Of a stretch of DNA of 23,003 bases, positions 7,924 through 15,741 are shown one piece after another. How positions within the stretch are numbered: the first letter of the stretch is position 1; every line of letters begins with the position of its first letter. Source of the stretch: Pyrodictium sp. (lineage in GTDB: Archaea > Thermoproteota > Thermoprotei_A > Sulfolobales > Pyrodictiaceae). The stretch is from the NCBI GenBank assembly GCA_015662475.1, contig DQUB01000069.1, forward strand, positions 1 through 23,003, read 5' to 3'. Below the pieces are notes generated by a model. The model ran no database searches, had not been told where the DNA came from, and saw nothing but the letters and a program-made list of their open reading frames with translations. The position numbers were made by a program, and so were the translations under genes.

Positions 7924-8434
7924 ACAACTTGAAAGAGCTATTGAAGAGATAGGCTCTATGTTGTATCCATACGATCCCCAAGTAAATATTGAAGTTTGCG
8001 AGAATGTGCCTCGATTCATAGTAGTTACCAGTGCAAGTTTGCGCGACTTCTATAGGGAGTTGGCATATGCACCACCTGCATACGTTAAACGAGTGATACC
8101 AATAGTCTGTGTTGCCAAGCTAGAAAGTGTTACTATGTGTATAAACAGCCTCTTGGAAAAGGTTGGTGATGTGTACGGGCATGACAATATTAGAGTCTAT
8201 GTGTCGATTGATGACAAGGTTTTACTCCAACTACGTGATAGTGTGAAAGCGCTTGTGTGTAAGTTTCGCTGTAGTGGTAGGTGTTTTAGAGTAAGCCTTG
8301 AAGTATCACGTTGTGGGGATAAGATTGTTGTTGGGTTCTACCCATATGGGTTCGATAGAGTGAGCTGGTTTAGGAGTGGGCGTGCAGATGTTAGAACTAT
8401 GATAAAGTTCTTGAATTCTCTAGGGGTGAACTAG
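7886..8434 (+). CDS. Hypothetical protein, possibly THUMP-domain (Tan1-like) RNA-binding
   Basis: About 182 residues with no family I can name with certainty. It begins MRRAKLLVTASPKQLERAIEE and alternates beta strands with amphipathic helices. The layout (LLVTAS start, AYVKRVIPIVCV in the middle, then helices and a final KIVVGFYPYGFDRVSW) resembles THUMP domains of tRNA-modification partners such as Tan1. That resemblance is by eye only. It has eight or nine cysteines, without an obvious metal-binding pattern. A longer frame opens at a GTG at 7853, but the ATG at 7886 has AGGTG 10 bases upstream, so I prefer it. The 38-base overlap with nth suggests translational coupling. The orc1/cdc6 gene follows after 43 bases. 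Confidence 0.75.
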   Translation: MRRAKLLVTASPKQLERAIEEIGSMLYPYDPQVNIEVCENVPRFIVVTSASLRDFYRELAYAPPAYVKRVIPIVCVAKLESVTMCINSLLEKVGDVYGHDNIRVYVSIDDKVLLQLRDSVKALVCKFRCSGRCFRVSLEVSRCGDKIVVGFYPYGFDRVSWFRSGRADVRTMIKFLNSLGVN

Positions 8435-8477
8435 AAAAGGTATTACGTTAAGCTCGTTATATGGGTAGAGCGAAACT

Positions 8478-9722
8478 ATGCCTAGTACTCGTGACATAAT
8501 CGAAAGTGTTTTAGAGAGACCTTCTGTGTTCAAGAGCAAAGAGAAACTTTTCCCCGAATATGTGCCAAGCTATTTGCCACATCGCGAGGAACAGCTTAAA
8601 AGTCTTGCAGCCCTATTTAGACCTGTGCTAGTTGAACCAGGCTCTATATCACAGCGTGTGCTCTTGGTGGGTGGTGTAGGTACTGGCAAGACTGTTACAG
8701 CTAGAAGATTTGGCATAGATTTTAAAGCTCTTGCACGTAGGAAAGGCATAAGGCTAGAATACGTTCACATAAACTGCCACAGAGATAGAACACTGTATCT
8801 AGTGATGCAGGAAATGGCTCGCCAGCTAAGAATACCAGTACCGCCAAGAGGACTTTCAGCCCAAGAGATGTTCAATATAATCCTTAGACAACTTGAAGAA
8901 CGCGATGAATATGTTATTGTTGCTCTTGACGAATTCGACTACTTTATAGAGGTTGCAGGTAGTGATGCAGTCTACTTCCTAATAAGAACATATGATGAAT
9001 ATCCTGAGGCAACTAAAAGGCTAAACTTCATCTTCATAGCCAGAGACATCTACGCACTAGGTAGACTTGACTCTGCAACAGAAAGCTATTTGATAAGAAA
9101 TGTTATACGCTTTGAACCCTACACAAGTGCTGAACTCTACGACATTCTACAGATGAGAGCTTCTGAAGCTTTTTACGAGGGTACCATAGACAGTGATGTG
9201 ATAAAATACATTGCAGATATCGTAGGAGTTGACCATGGAGGTAGCGGCAATGCTAGGCTAGCACTAGAGATACTACTGCTTGCTGGAGAGGAAGCTGACA
9301 AGGAAGGAGCACCTAGAGTTACCATAGAACATGTTAGAAGAGCTCATACCAGTGCAAATCCAAATATAGCGATAGTCTACGACAACTTGATACACTTGCC
9401 TCTTCACGAACTACTAGTGTTTCTAGCGGCAATTAGGGTGTTAAAGAGGAAGAATGTACCATATGTACGTATCGGTGAAGTAGAACAAGAATATCAGCAA
9501 ATCTGCGAGGAATACAATGAGAAGCCTAGAAGGCATACACAAGTATACGAGTATGTTATGGATTTGAAGAGACTAGGAGTAATAGATGCAAGAGTATCAG
9601 GTAAAGGATACCGCGGTAAAAGCACGCTAATAGGCATTAGTGCTGGACCTTTGGAACTCTTAGAAAAGAAGGTAGTGGAGCTAATAGAGAGTAAGCGAGG
9701 GGAAAGAAGTGGCAGCATCTAG
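8478..9722 (+). CDS. cdc6: Orc1/Cdc6-family replication initiator
   Basis: An origin-binding AAA+ ATPase that marks replication origins and helps load the MCM helicase. The 414-residue protein has Walker A GGVGTGKT with K71 and Walker B VALDEFD with D151-E152. A helical lid with GGSGNARLALEILLLA follows (around residue 255), then a C-terminal winged-helix domain from about 310 (LHELLVFLAAIRVL to KGYRGKSTLIGIS). Its start ATG is preceded by GGTAGAGCGAAACT, a weak ribosome-binding site. The gene overlaps the next one by 14 bases. Archaea often keep an origin beside one orc gene, but only 43 bases lie upstream and I saw no origin recognition boxes in them. Confidence 0.95.
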   Translation: MPSTRDIIESVLERPSVFKSKEKLFPEYVPSYLPHREEQLKSLAALFRPVLVEPGSISQRVLLVGGVGTGKTVTARRFGIDFKALARRKGIRLEYVHINCHRDRTLYLVMQEMARQLRIPVPPRGLSAQEMFNIILRQLEERDEYVIVALDEFDYFIEVAGSDAVYFLIRTYDEYPEATKRLNFIFIARDIYALGRLDSATESYLIRNVIRFEPYTSAELYDILQMRASEAFYEGTIDSDVIKYIADIVGVDHGGSGNARLALEILLLAGEEADKEGAPRVTIEHVRRAHTSANPNIAIVYDNLIHLPLHELLVFLAAIRVLKRKNVPYVRIGEVEQEYQQICEEYNEKPRRHTQVYEYVMDLKRLGVIDARVSGKGYRGKSTLIGISAGPLELLEKKVVELIESKRGERSGSI

Positions 9723-10011
9723 CAAAGATTATTCGATAAACGATGAGTTTAGCCTAGAGGAGGTACTAGGTAGTAAGGTACGCATACGCATACTTAAGGC
9801 ATTGTTTAGACTTGGCGAAGCAAATATAACTCGTATCGCACGTGAAACCAATACGCACTTCAGCCTAGTCGAGAAACATCTTCAAAAGTTGAAGGAGATA
9901 GGGATTGTCGAAGAGAAGCGCATAGGTAGAATTAGGCTTTTTGGCCTCAACTATAGCAATCCTAAAGTTCATCTGCTAATGGAGTTGATTAGGAGTATGG
10001 AGGGAACATAG
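9709..10011 (+). CDS. Small winged-helix DNA-binding protein coupled to orc1/cdc6
   Basis: A 100-residue winged helix-turn-helix protein of the ArsR/MarR-like type. The fold is visible as VRIRILKALFRLGEANITRIAR, then a recognition helix around FSLVEKHLQKLKEIGIVEE and a wing KRIGRIRLFGLN, with a short C-terminal helix that could dimerise. No metal-sensing cysteines or ligand domain are present. The GTG start has a GAGGGGA Shine-Dalgarno about 6 bases upstream and lies inside the end of orc1/cdc6, with a 14-base overlap in another frame. That implies coupled translation. It could regulate the initiator gene or be an accessory origin-binding protein; neither is shown by sequence alone. Confidence 0.88.
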   Translation: MAASSKDYSINDEFSLEEVLGSKVRIRILKALFRLGEANITRIARETNTHFSLVEKHLQKLKEIGIVEEKRIGRIRLFGLNYSNPKVHLLMELIRSMEGT

Positions 10012-10013
10012 AA

Positions 10014-10472
10014 GTGGATGAAGGCAAACAACACGTCAGAATGGTTGATATATCCGGCAAAAAACATGTATTGAGGATAGCAGAGGCCTACGGTAGATTA
10101 AAGTTAAAAAGAGAAACTATTGAGCGTATAAGGAGAGGTAATGTTGAGAAGGGAAATCCCTTCCTAATAGCGAAAATTGCTGCAATCAATGCTGCGAAAA
10201 TGACACCTCTACTTCTCCCTCTTTGCCACCCAATACCAATAACACATGTGAATGCCGAGTGTGGCGTTGAAGACGATGAACACGTGTATTGTAGAGTGAG
10301 GGTTAAAGCTGAAGCGAAAACAGGAGTTGAGATGGAAGCTTTAACTGCAGTAGCAGTAGCTCTTTTAAACATATGGGATGTTGTCAAAATGTATGAAAAA
10401 GATGAGAAGGGTCAATATCCTGAGACTCAAATAGAACTTGTAAAGGTGGTTGAAAAGTTAAAGCTAGAATAG
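10014..10472 (+). CDS. moaC: Cyclic pyranopterin monophosphate synthase MoaC
   Basis: Acts in the first step of molybdenum/tungsten cofactor synthesis, converting the MoaA product (3',8-cH2GTP) into cyclic pyranopterin monophosphate. The 152-residue protein carries the family motifs MVDISGK (10-16), AKMTPLLLPLCHPIPI (61-76) and KTGVEMEALTAV. Residues matching the active site of the E. coli enzyme by spacing are H72, E107, E109, D122 and K125. Many hyperthermophiles use the pathway for tungsten enzymes. The GTG start lies 2 bases after the winged-helix gene stop, with GGAGGG about 10 bases upstream, so the two are probably cotranscribed. The last codons overlap the convergent rfcL gene by 9 bases. 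Confidence 0.95.
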   Translation: MDEGKQHVRMVDISGKKHVLRIAEAYGRLKLKRETIERIRRGNVEKGNPFLIAKIAAINAAKMTPLLLPLCHPIPITHVNAECGVEDDEHVYCRVRVKAEAKTGVEMEALTAVAVALLNIWDVVKMYEKDEKGQYPETQIELVKVVEKLKLE

Positions 10473-11942
10473 AGTTGTTTGCCTTCCACTACTTGTTTTA
10501 GTTCCTTTACTTGTTCTTCGTCTACTCGTTACTCTCCTAGTCCTATACGTTCTCGTGGACGTACTAGTAGTTACACTTGTCGTTGCCGTCGTCGTTGTTG
10601 TAGTAGGTGTAGTTTGTGTCGAGGGTTTTGTTGTACGTGCAGTTATAGGTGTAGGTTTTTCAATTCTTAACATCAACTTTCTAACATGCTCTAATACCTC
10701 GGAAGCTGCTGGACCTGCTAAATACTTGATCATGCGCTCTGTAAGGTTATAACCTATAGCAATGCGAGCAGCATAGTCGGGTCTATGTCTGAAGATTACC
10801 ATGAGGAATGGTATAACGTCGTTCTTTACCGTGGCTTTTGAAGTGTGCAAGTGTGAAGCAAGGTGTGCAGCAAGAGCTTCCCTAACCTCTCTCGCTTCTT
10901 TGGTGCGTGCCATAAGCAATATCTTTTGAGGAAACTGGTATTTAACCCATCTAAATTTGCTCTTTTTCCTAGATAGTGCTACACCTGGTCCTGCCATGTC
11001 AAAGACGTAGGCTAAGAGGTCCCAAGATATGGTCTTCCAAATCCTGCCATAGTAAACATCTGCTTTTGCAAGCGCCTCATAAGCGCGCCAAACATCTTCC
11101 GGATCACTGTACTGTAAAGGTATGTTCTCATTTATCCACTGTAGTAGTGTGTCGTAGTCAAGGTTACTATGTGATATTGCTCTCTTAGCCTGCCATGCAT
11201 ATTTTGACGTAAATAGTGCGCGAAGGGTTTCAAACGGATTATACTCCCTGTCTCTGCTAACGACGAGACTTTCAGCCAACTCTTTAGTAACCTTTCCGTA
11301 GCCTTCAGCTATTGCTTGGAGATCGTTAATTGCAGAGCGCAGATCGCCTTCAGACCTCTTAGCTATTATTGTTAGAGCTTCACTTTCACAGTAGATTCCT
11401 TCAGCATTACAAATCCTCCTTAGAACCTCTATAACTGCATGTTCGGGAAGCCTGTTGAACGGTACCATTAAAGCTGCATCTCGAAGCGGTTTAAGTTTTT
11501 GATCCCATGGATCGTTTGCAGTCATTACTATAGGGTGTTTCGTATGGTTTATCAGTTCAAGTATAGCGTCAAGCCCACCTTTATCTGCGGTACCAGAAAT
11601 ACCGTCAACCTCGTCCAATAAGATAATCTTTTTCCTACCAAACAGACTCATTTGGGTTGCTGCCACCTTAGCTATCCTCTCTATATCCTCTTTCCTCCTA
11701 AAATCTGAAGCATTCATCTCTATAAGCTCGAGATTGTATTCATGCGCAGCTGCTTCAACTAGACTTGTTTTACCACAACCTGCAGGCCCGTAGAATAGTG
11801 CAGCCTTCTTTTCAGGAGGCCGCCCTTTCAACCACTGTTGAAGCCATGGAATAAACAGCTTCTTTGCTTGTTCTTGGTCGACTACCTCAGCTATTCGCTT
11901 TGGCCTATACTTTATTATCCAAGGGAGAGCTCTTGTTGACAT
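10464..11942 (-). CDS. rfcL: Replication factor C large subunit
   Basis: The large subunit of the clamp loader, which opens the PCNA ring and places it on primed DNA together with RFC-S. The 492-residue protein has an AAA+ core: Walker A GPAGCGKT with K58, the ELIEMNASD motif (72-80), Walker B ILLDEVDG with D110-E111, and sensor 1 MTANDPWD. The clamp-loader collar domain follows. The last 63 residues are very threonine-rich (27 Thr by my count), turn arginine/lysine-rich, and end exactly in QTTLF, a shortened PCNA-interaction motif. The ATG start has GGAGTG at 8-base spacing. The gene follows rfcS on the same strand after 42 bases, so the two subunits are probably made together. Confidence 0.96.
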   Translation of the reverse strand: MSTRALPWIIKYRPKRIAEVVDQEQAKKLFIPWLQQWLKGRPPEKKAALFYGPAGCGKTSLVEAAAHEYNLELIEMNASDFRRKEDIERIAKVAATQMSLFGRKKIILLDEVDGISGTADKGGLDAILELINHTKHPIVMTANDPWDQKLKPLRDAALMVPFNRLPEHAVIEVLRRICNAEGIYCESEALTIIAKRSEGDLRSAINDLQAIAEGYGKVTKELAESLVVSRDREYNPFETLRALFTSKYAWQAKRAISHSNLDYDTLLQWINENIPLQYSDPEDVWRAYEALAKADVYYGRIWKTISWDLLAYVFDMAGPGVALSRKKSKFRWVKYQFPQKILLMARTKEAREVREALAAHLASHLHTSKATVKNDVIPFLMVIFRHRPDYAARIAIGYNLTERMIKYLAGPAASEVLEHVRKLMLRIEKPTPITARTTKPSTQTTPTTTTTTATTSVTTSTSTRTYRTRRVTSRRRTSKGTKTSSGRQTTLF

Positions 11943-11984
11943 AACTGCTACACTCCATAAAGAGTTTTATTGGGGGCTCCTATG

Positions 11985-12974
11985 TTACTTTCGTGCTGCT
12001 TTTAGCTTTTTGCCTAGTAGTGTAAGCCATGCTAAGAAGGCGTTTAGCTGTATCTCGTCATCGGCACCTTCTACAAGTCTAAACTGTACTTCACCAGCGT
12101 AATCTGCAATTAACACTCTAACATCTTCTGGTAATTTAAACTCGCTGCTGAATATCTCTCTATGTATTTGCTTGATAACGTCTATTCCGCTAAGCCCGTA
12201 GTTTATCATCAACTCTCTAAGCTTGTTGCGAGCTTCCATGAATCTCCCGTCCAGTGCAAGTTTAATCATTTCTCTCACTTCATGGGGTTTCGCTAAGCCA
12301 ACAACTTTGTAGACAACATCTACAGTTACTTTGCCAAGTGCAGCTGCAGCTTGCAGAATGTTTATTGCACGACGCATATCACCTTCACTCAACTCGTATA
12401 TGACAGCAAGAGCTTCTTCGTCATATTGGCACCCTTCCTGTTCACAAATCCATTTCAACCTTGCAACGACATCTTCCTTCTTTAATGGTGTGAATCTAAA
12501 TACAGCACATCGAGACTGTATAGGTTCTATGATTTTGCTTGGATAGTTTGCTATTAATATGAAGCGGGTTGTAGCGGTGTACATCTCCATTAGCCTACGT
12601 AGAGCTTGTTGAGCGTCAGCTGTCATGTTGTCAGCTTCGTCGAGCAACACTATCTTAAACGGTACGTCAGAAGGTGTTTTACTTCTAGCAAACTCTTTAA
12701 CCTTGGTTCTAATGGTATCTATGCCTCTCTCGTCACTAGCATTAAGCTCTAACATGTACTGTCTATAGTTTTCGCCGTAAAGGTCGTGTGCGAGAGCATG
12801 AGCAGCAGTTGTTTTACCTGTACCGGGAGGACCTACGAAGAGCAAATGTGGCATATTCTTCTCTTTTACAAACTTTTTAAGCCTCTTAACGATTTCCTCT
12901 TGGTTGACAATCTCGTCAAGAGATTTTGGCCTATATTTCTCAGCCCATAAGAGTTCGGCCATCTGGCTAGACAT
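11985..12974 (-). CDS. rfcS: Replication factor C small subunit
   Basis: Forms the RFC clamp-loader pentamer with RfcL. The roughly 329-residue AAA+ protein shows AEKYRPKSLDEIV near the start, Walker A GPPGTGKT with K54, ELNASDERGID, Walker B VLLDEADNM with D112-E113, sensor 1 N143 in LIANYPS, and the SRC arginine-finger motif IQSRC with R155. A collar domain completes the protein. No intein interrupts the Walker A motif, a common intein site in archaeal RFC-S. The open frame could begin at a GTG at 12989, but the ATG at 12974 has GGGAG 8 bases upstream and starts MSSQMAELLWAEKYRP, so it is preferred. It is divergent from gins23 and is followed by rfcL. Confidence 0.97.
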   Translation of the reverse strand: MSSQMAELLWAEKYRPKSLDEIVNQEEIVKRLKKFVKEKNMPHLLFVGPPGTGKTTAAHALAHDLYGENYRQYMLELNASDERGIDTIRTKVKEFARSKTPSDVPFKIVLLDEADNMTADAQQALRRLMEMYTATTRFILIANYPSKIIEPIQSRCAVFRFTPLKKEDVVARLKWICEQEGCQYDEEALAVIYELSEGDMRRAINILQAAAALGKVTVDVVYKVVGLAKPHEVREMIKLALDGRFMEARNKLRELMINYGLSGIDVIKQIHREIFSSEFKLPEDVRVLIADYAGEVQFRLVEGADDEIQLNAFLAWLTLLGKKLKAARK

Positions 12975-13008
12975 GCTATACACTCCCACAAAACATAGTT
13001 TGGGGTTT

Positions 13009-13020
13009 CGGTATATAGGC
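13009..13020. promoter_or_regulatory. TATATA element between rfcS and gins23
   Basis: GTATATAG at 13011-13018 is the clearest TATA box in the window. It lies about 30 bases before the gins23 GTG (13047), as expected for a short leader, and about 38 bases from the rfcS ATG on the other strand. It is nearly palindromic, so TBP could serve either direction. No second TATA box is visible in the 72-base gap. Confidence 0.55.
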
Positions 13021-13046
13021 TACTGGCCCGGGGTGGGGCTTAGAGC

Positions 13047-13643
13047 GTGGCCGAGATAGCTAGCAGATCTACACAGTTGTTTGCAGCAAAATGGTTTTCA
13101 GAACTTCTTGAACTTATCGAACTCTCATACAAGCTTGAACGGGTACGTGTTATGGTGGTTAAAGACTATGGCTCTCTAGAAATAGATGGTGTTGTGTATG
13201 AGCTTCGGCGTGGTACCGAGATTGAGCTTCCTCGATGGATTGCCGAAGTGCTTGAAGAAGCTGGCATAGTAGAGGTGCTCGAAACAGGATTAGGTTTAGA
13301 AGATATTGCAAGAATACACTTTAGCACACATAGTGTCAAGAGTATGCGTGAACTCGAACGTCTCCCTGAAAACTTCTACATACAAGCTAAAGAGTATCTA
13401 CGAGAGCTCGAAGCTAGGATTAGACGTGAGTTGAATACAACTCTTCTCGAGGAGAAACAAAAGGCTGAACTCTACCTTGTAGAAATCATCAATAGAAGAC
13501 TTGGCATGATACTGCAAGTGCTTAGAAGCCCTGCATCTCTCGCTGAAATCTACGAGAAGTTCACCGAAGAGGAGAAACTCTTGGCTGATGCGCTTCGAGG
13601 CTTAATAGAGGAGTGGAGAGAGAAAGTTTTTGGGAAACCGTAG
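13047..13643 (+). CDS. GINS complex subunit (Gins23 type)
   Basis: GINS joins MCM and a Cdc45/RecJ-like protein to form the archaeal CMG-like replicative helicase. The 198-residue protein has a small beta-rich B domain first (about residues 33-80, including LEIDGVVYELRRGTEIELPRWIAEVLEEAGIVEV). A long helical A domain follows, with charged helices from about 85 to the end. This B-then-A order marks Gins23; Gins51 (Gins15) has the reverse order. Gins23 beside mcm is also known from Sulfolobus. The GTG start has a GGGGTGGGG purine run about 8 bases upstream and follows a TATATA box. The gene ends 1 base before the mcm start. Confidence 0.85.
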   Translation: MAEIASRSTQLFAAKWFSELLELIELSYKLERVRVMVVKDYGSLEIDGVVYELRRGTEIELPRWIAEVLEEAGIVEVLETGLGLEDIARIHFSTHSVKSMRELERLPENFYIQAKEYLRELEARIRRELNTTLLEEKQKAELYLVEIINRRLGMILQVLRSPASLAEIYEKFTEEEKLLADALRGLIEEWREKVFGKP

Positions 13644-13644
13644 A

Positions 13645-15741
13645 ATGGCAATACACCATCTAGAAACCAGTGAGTTGGAAGCTATAGATGTTAAGGAGAG
13701 ATTCTACGAATTCCTAAAGACTTTTCGAGGGAAAGATGGAAGCTACAAGTATCTTGAGAGAATACGTCAAATGATAACTATGGGGCAGAAAAGCCTAATC
13801 GTAGACTTCAACGACCTCTACATATTCGATAACCGGGTTGCAAGATTGCTCATAGACCAGCCAGACGAAGTTCTAAAGCAAGCTGCTGAAGCTCTGCGTG
13901 AAGTCGTATATCAAGAGGCTCCAGAGTATGTTGAAGAGGTTAAAAGGTTCTATGTTCGTGTTAGAGGTTTGCCTAAAGTCGTTCCATTGAGAAAGCTTAG
14001 AAGTGAGTACATTGGAAAACTTGTGATGCTTGAAGGTATACTGGTGAGAGCAACACCGATAAAGGAAAAGATTGTCAAAGCGCGATTTATCCACTGCTAT
14101 GAAGGCGATTGCCACGAGTTTGATTGGCCACCAGAAGGCGAGTTGATAGGTGAACAGCTAGAAAAGCCTCAAGTCTGCCCCGTCTGTGCTAGAAGTAGTG
14201 GTCAATTCCGCGTTATACCTGAAAAATCCTTGATGGTTGATTGGCAACGAATTGTGTTGCAAGAAAGACCCGAAGAAGTTCCACCTGGCCAGCTTCCAAG
14301 AAGCATTGAGGTTGTACTGCAAGATGAGCTAGTGGATGTTGCTAGGCCTGGTGATAGAATAACTGTTGTTGGCATTGTTAGAGTTAGACCAGATTCGGTC
14401 TCCAAGAAGAAGGCCCTCTACGAGATATACGTTGAAGCAGTAAATGTTGAAGTTTCGCAGAAAGTGCTTGAAGAAGTGATAATAACTAGAGAGGATGAGG
14501 AGAAGATTAGAGCGTTAGCTAAGGATCCATGGGTTAGGAAGAAGATAATAGCAAGTATAGCACCAGCTATCTATGGCCATTGGGATATCAAAGAAGCTAT
14601 AGCATTAGCGCTTTTTGGCGGTGTGCCAAAGGTGACGCCAGACGGTATACGCATTAGAGGTGATATTCATATACTCATAGTAGGTGATCCTGGTACTGCA
14701 AAAAGCCAGTTGCTCCAGTATGTTGCACGTATAGCGCCTAGAGGCATATATACGACAGGAAAAGGTTCAACAGCTGCTGGGCTAACGGCAGCCGTAATAC
14801 GTGATAAGACCACAGGAGAATACTATCTTGAAGCAGGTGCGCTTGTTCTTGCAGATGGTGGTGTTGCAGCCATAGATGAGATAGACAAGATGAGAGATGA
14901 GGATAGAGTTGCAATTCACGAAGCGATGGAGCAACAGACAGTTAGCATTGCAAAAGCGGGCATTGTAGCTAGACTAAATGCGAGAACAACGGTGATAGCA
15001 GCTGGAAACCCGAAATTCGGAAGATACATCCCGAATAGAACTCTAGCTGAAAACATAAACTTGCCAGTAACAATACTTTCTCGCTTTGACCTAATTTTCA
15101 TACTTCGAGACACGCCAAACCCTGACTATGATAGGCGACTTGCACGCCACATACTAAGAGTGCATGCCGAAGCTGAGAAAGTAAAGCCAGAAATACCTCC
15201 AGACCTACTCAAAAAGTATATCAGTTATGCGAGAAGATATGTTAGGCCTAGATTAACGCCAGAAGCATCGAAATTGATAGAGGAATTCTTTGTTGAGATG
15301 AGAAAACTTGCTTCTGAAAACCCTGAAGGCCCTATACCCATAACAGCTAGACAACTAGAAGCACTAGCAAGACTTGCAGAAGCACATGCCAAGATGGCGT
15401 TGAAAGAAGAGGTTACAGTAGAAGATGCGGAGGCAGCAATAAGACTTATGAAATCCTTCCTAGAGAGTGCTGGTATGGACGTTGAAAGTGGAAAGATAGA
15501 CATTGACGTTATAATGACTGGCAAGCCTAGGAGTAAACAAGAGAAACTGTCAAGGATAATAGAAATCATAGAAGAGCTTGAAGAAGAAAGTGAAGAAGGA
15601 TGTGCAAAGATAAAGAACATAGTCAAGAAAGCAGCAGCTGAAGGAATAGAATCGTCTTTCGTAGATGAAGCAATTAGAATGTTGCGAAGAGACGGCATTA
15701 TATATGAGAAGAGTGTTGGTTGTTACGCGGTAGTGAGATGA
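13645..15741 (+). CDS. mcm: MCM replicative DNA helicase
   Basis: The hexameric AAA+ 3'-5' helicase that unwinds DNA at the fork. About 698 residues. The N-terminal domain has a zinc-binding set C151-x4-C156 and C178-x2-C181. The AAA+ core has Walker A GDPGTAKS with K353, Walker B VAAIDEIDKM with D411-E412, and the arginine finger R480 in LSRFDLIF. A C-terminal winged helix follows around EEGCAKIKNIVKKAA to MLRRDGIIYEK. No intein is present. An in-frame TTG at 13630 would overlap gins23; the ATG at 13645, 1 base after the gins23 stop, is the better start. The stop codon overlaps the ATG of the HDAC-family gene, so three genes form a coupled unit. Confidence 0.97.
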   Translation: MAIHHLETSELEAIDVKERFYEFLKTFRGKDGSYKYLERIRQMITMGQKSLIVDFNDLYIFDNRVARLLIDQPDEVLKQAAEALREVVYQEAPEYVEEVKRFYVRVRGLPKVVPLRKLRSEYIGKLVMLEGILVRATPIKEKIVKARFIHCYEGDCHEFDWPPEGELIGEQLEKPQVCPVCARSSGQFRVIPEKSLMVDWQRIVLQERPEEVPPGQLPRSIEVVLQDELVDVARPGDRITVVGIVRVRPDSVSKKKALYEIYVEAVNVEVSQKVLEEVIITREDEEKIRALAKDPWVRKKIIASIAPAIYGHWDIKEAIALALFGGVPKVTPDGIRIRGDIHILIVGDPGTAKSQLLQYVARIAPRGIYTTGKGSTAAGLTAAVIRDKTTGEYYLEAGALVLADGGVAAIDEIDKMRDEDRVAIHEAMEQQTVSIAKAGIVARLNARTTVIAAGNPKFGRYIPNRTLAENINLPVTILSRFDLIFILRDTPNPDYDRRLARHILRVHAEAEKVKPEIPPDLLKKYISYARRYVRPRLTPEASKLIEEFFVEMRKLASENPEGPIPITARQLEALARLAEAHAKMALKEEVTVEDAEAAIRLMKSFLESAGMDVESGKIDIDVIMTGKPRSKQEKLSRIIEIIEELEEESEEGCAKIKNIVKKAAAEGIESSFVDEAIRMLRRDGIIYEKSVGCYAVVR

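Noticed and set aside
8435..8477. Origin upstream of orc1/cdc6
   Set aside because: The gap is 43 bases and contains no origin recognition box or repeat.
10479..10752. Short cysteine/valine-rich frames opposite the RfcL tail
   Set aside because: They arise from the repetitive threonine codons of RfcL read on the other strand.
15225..15698. 157-residue serine-rich open frame antisense to mcm
   Set aside because: Shadow of the conserved mcm C-terminal region, with no support of its own.
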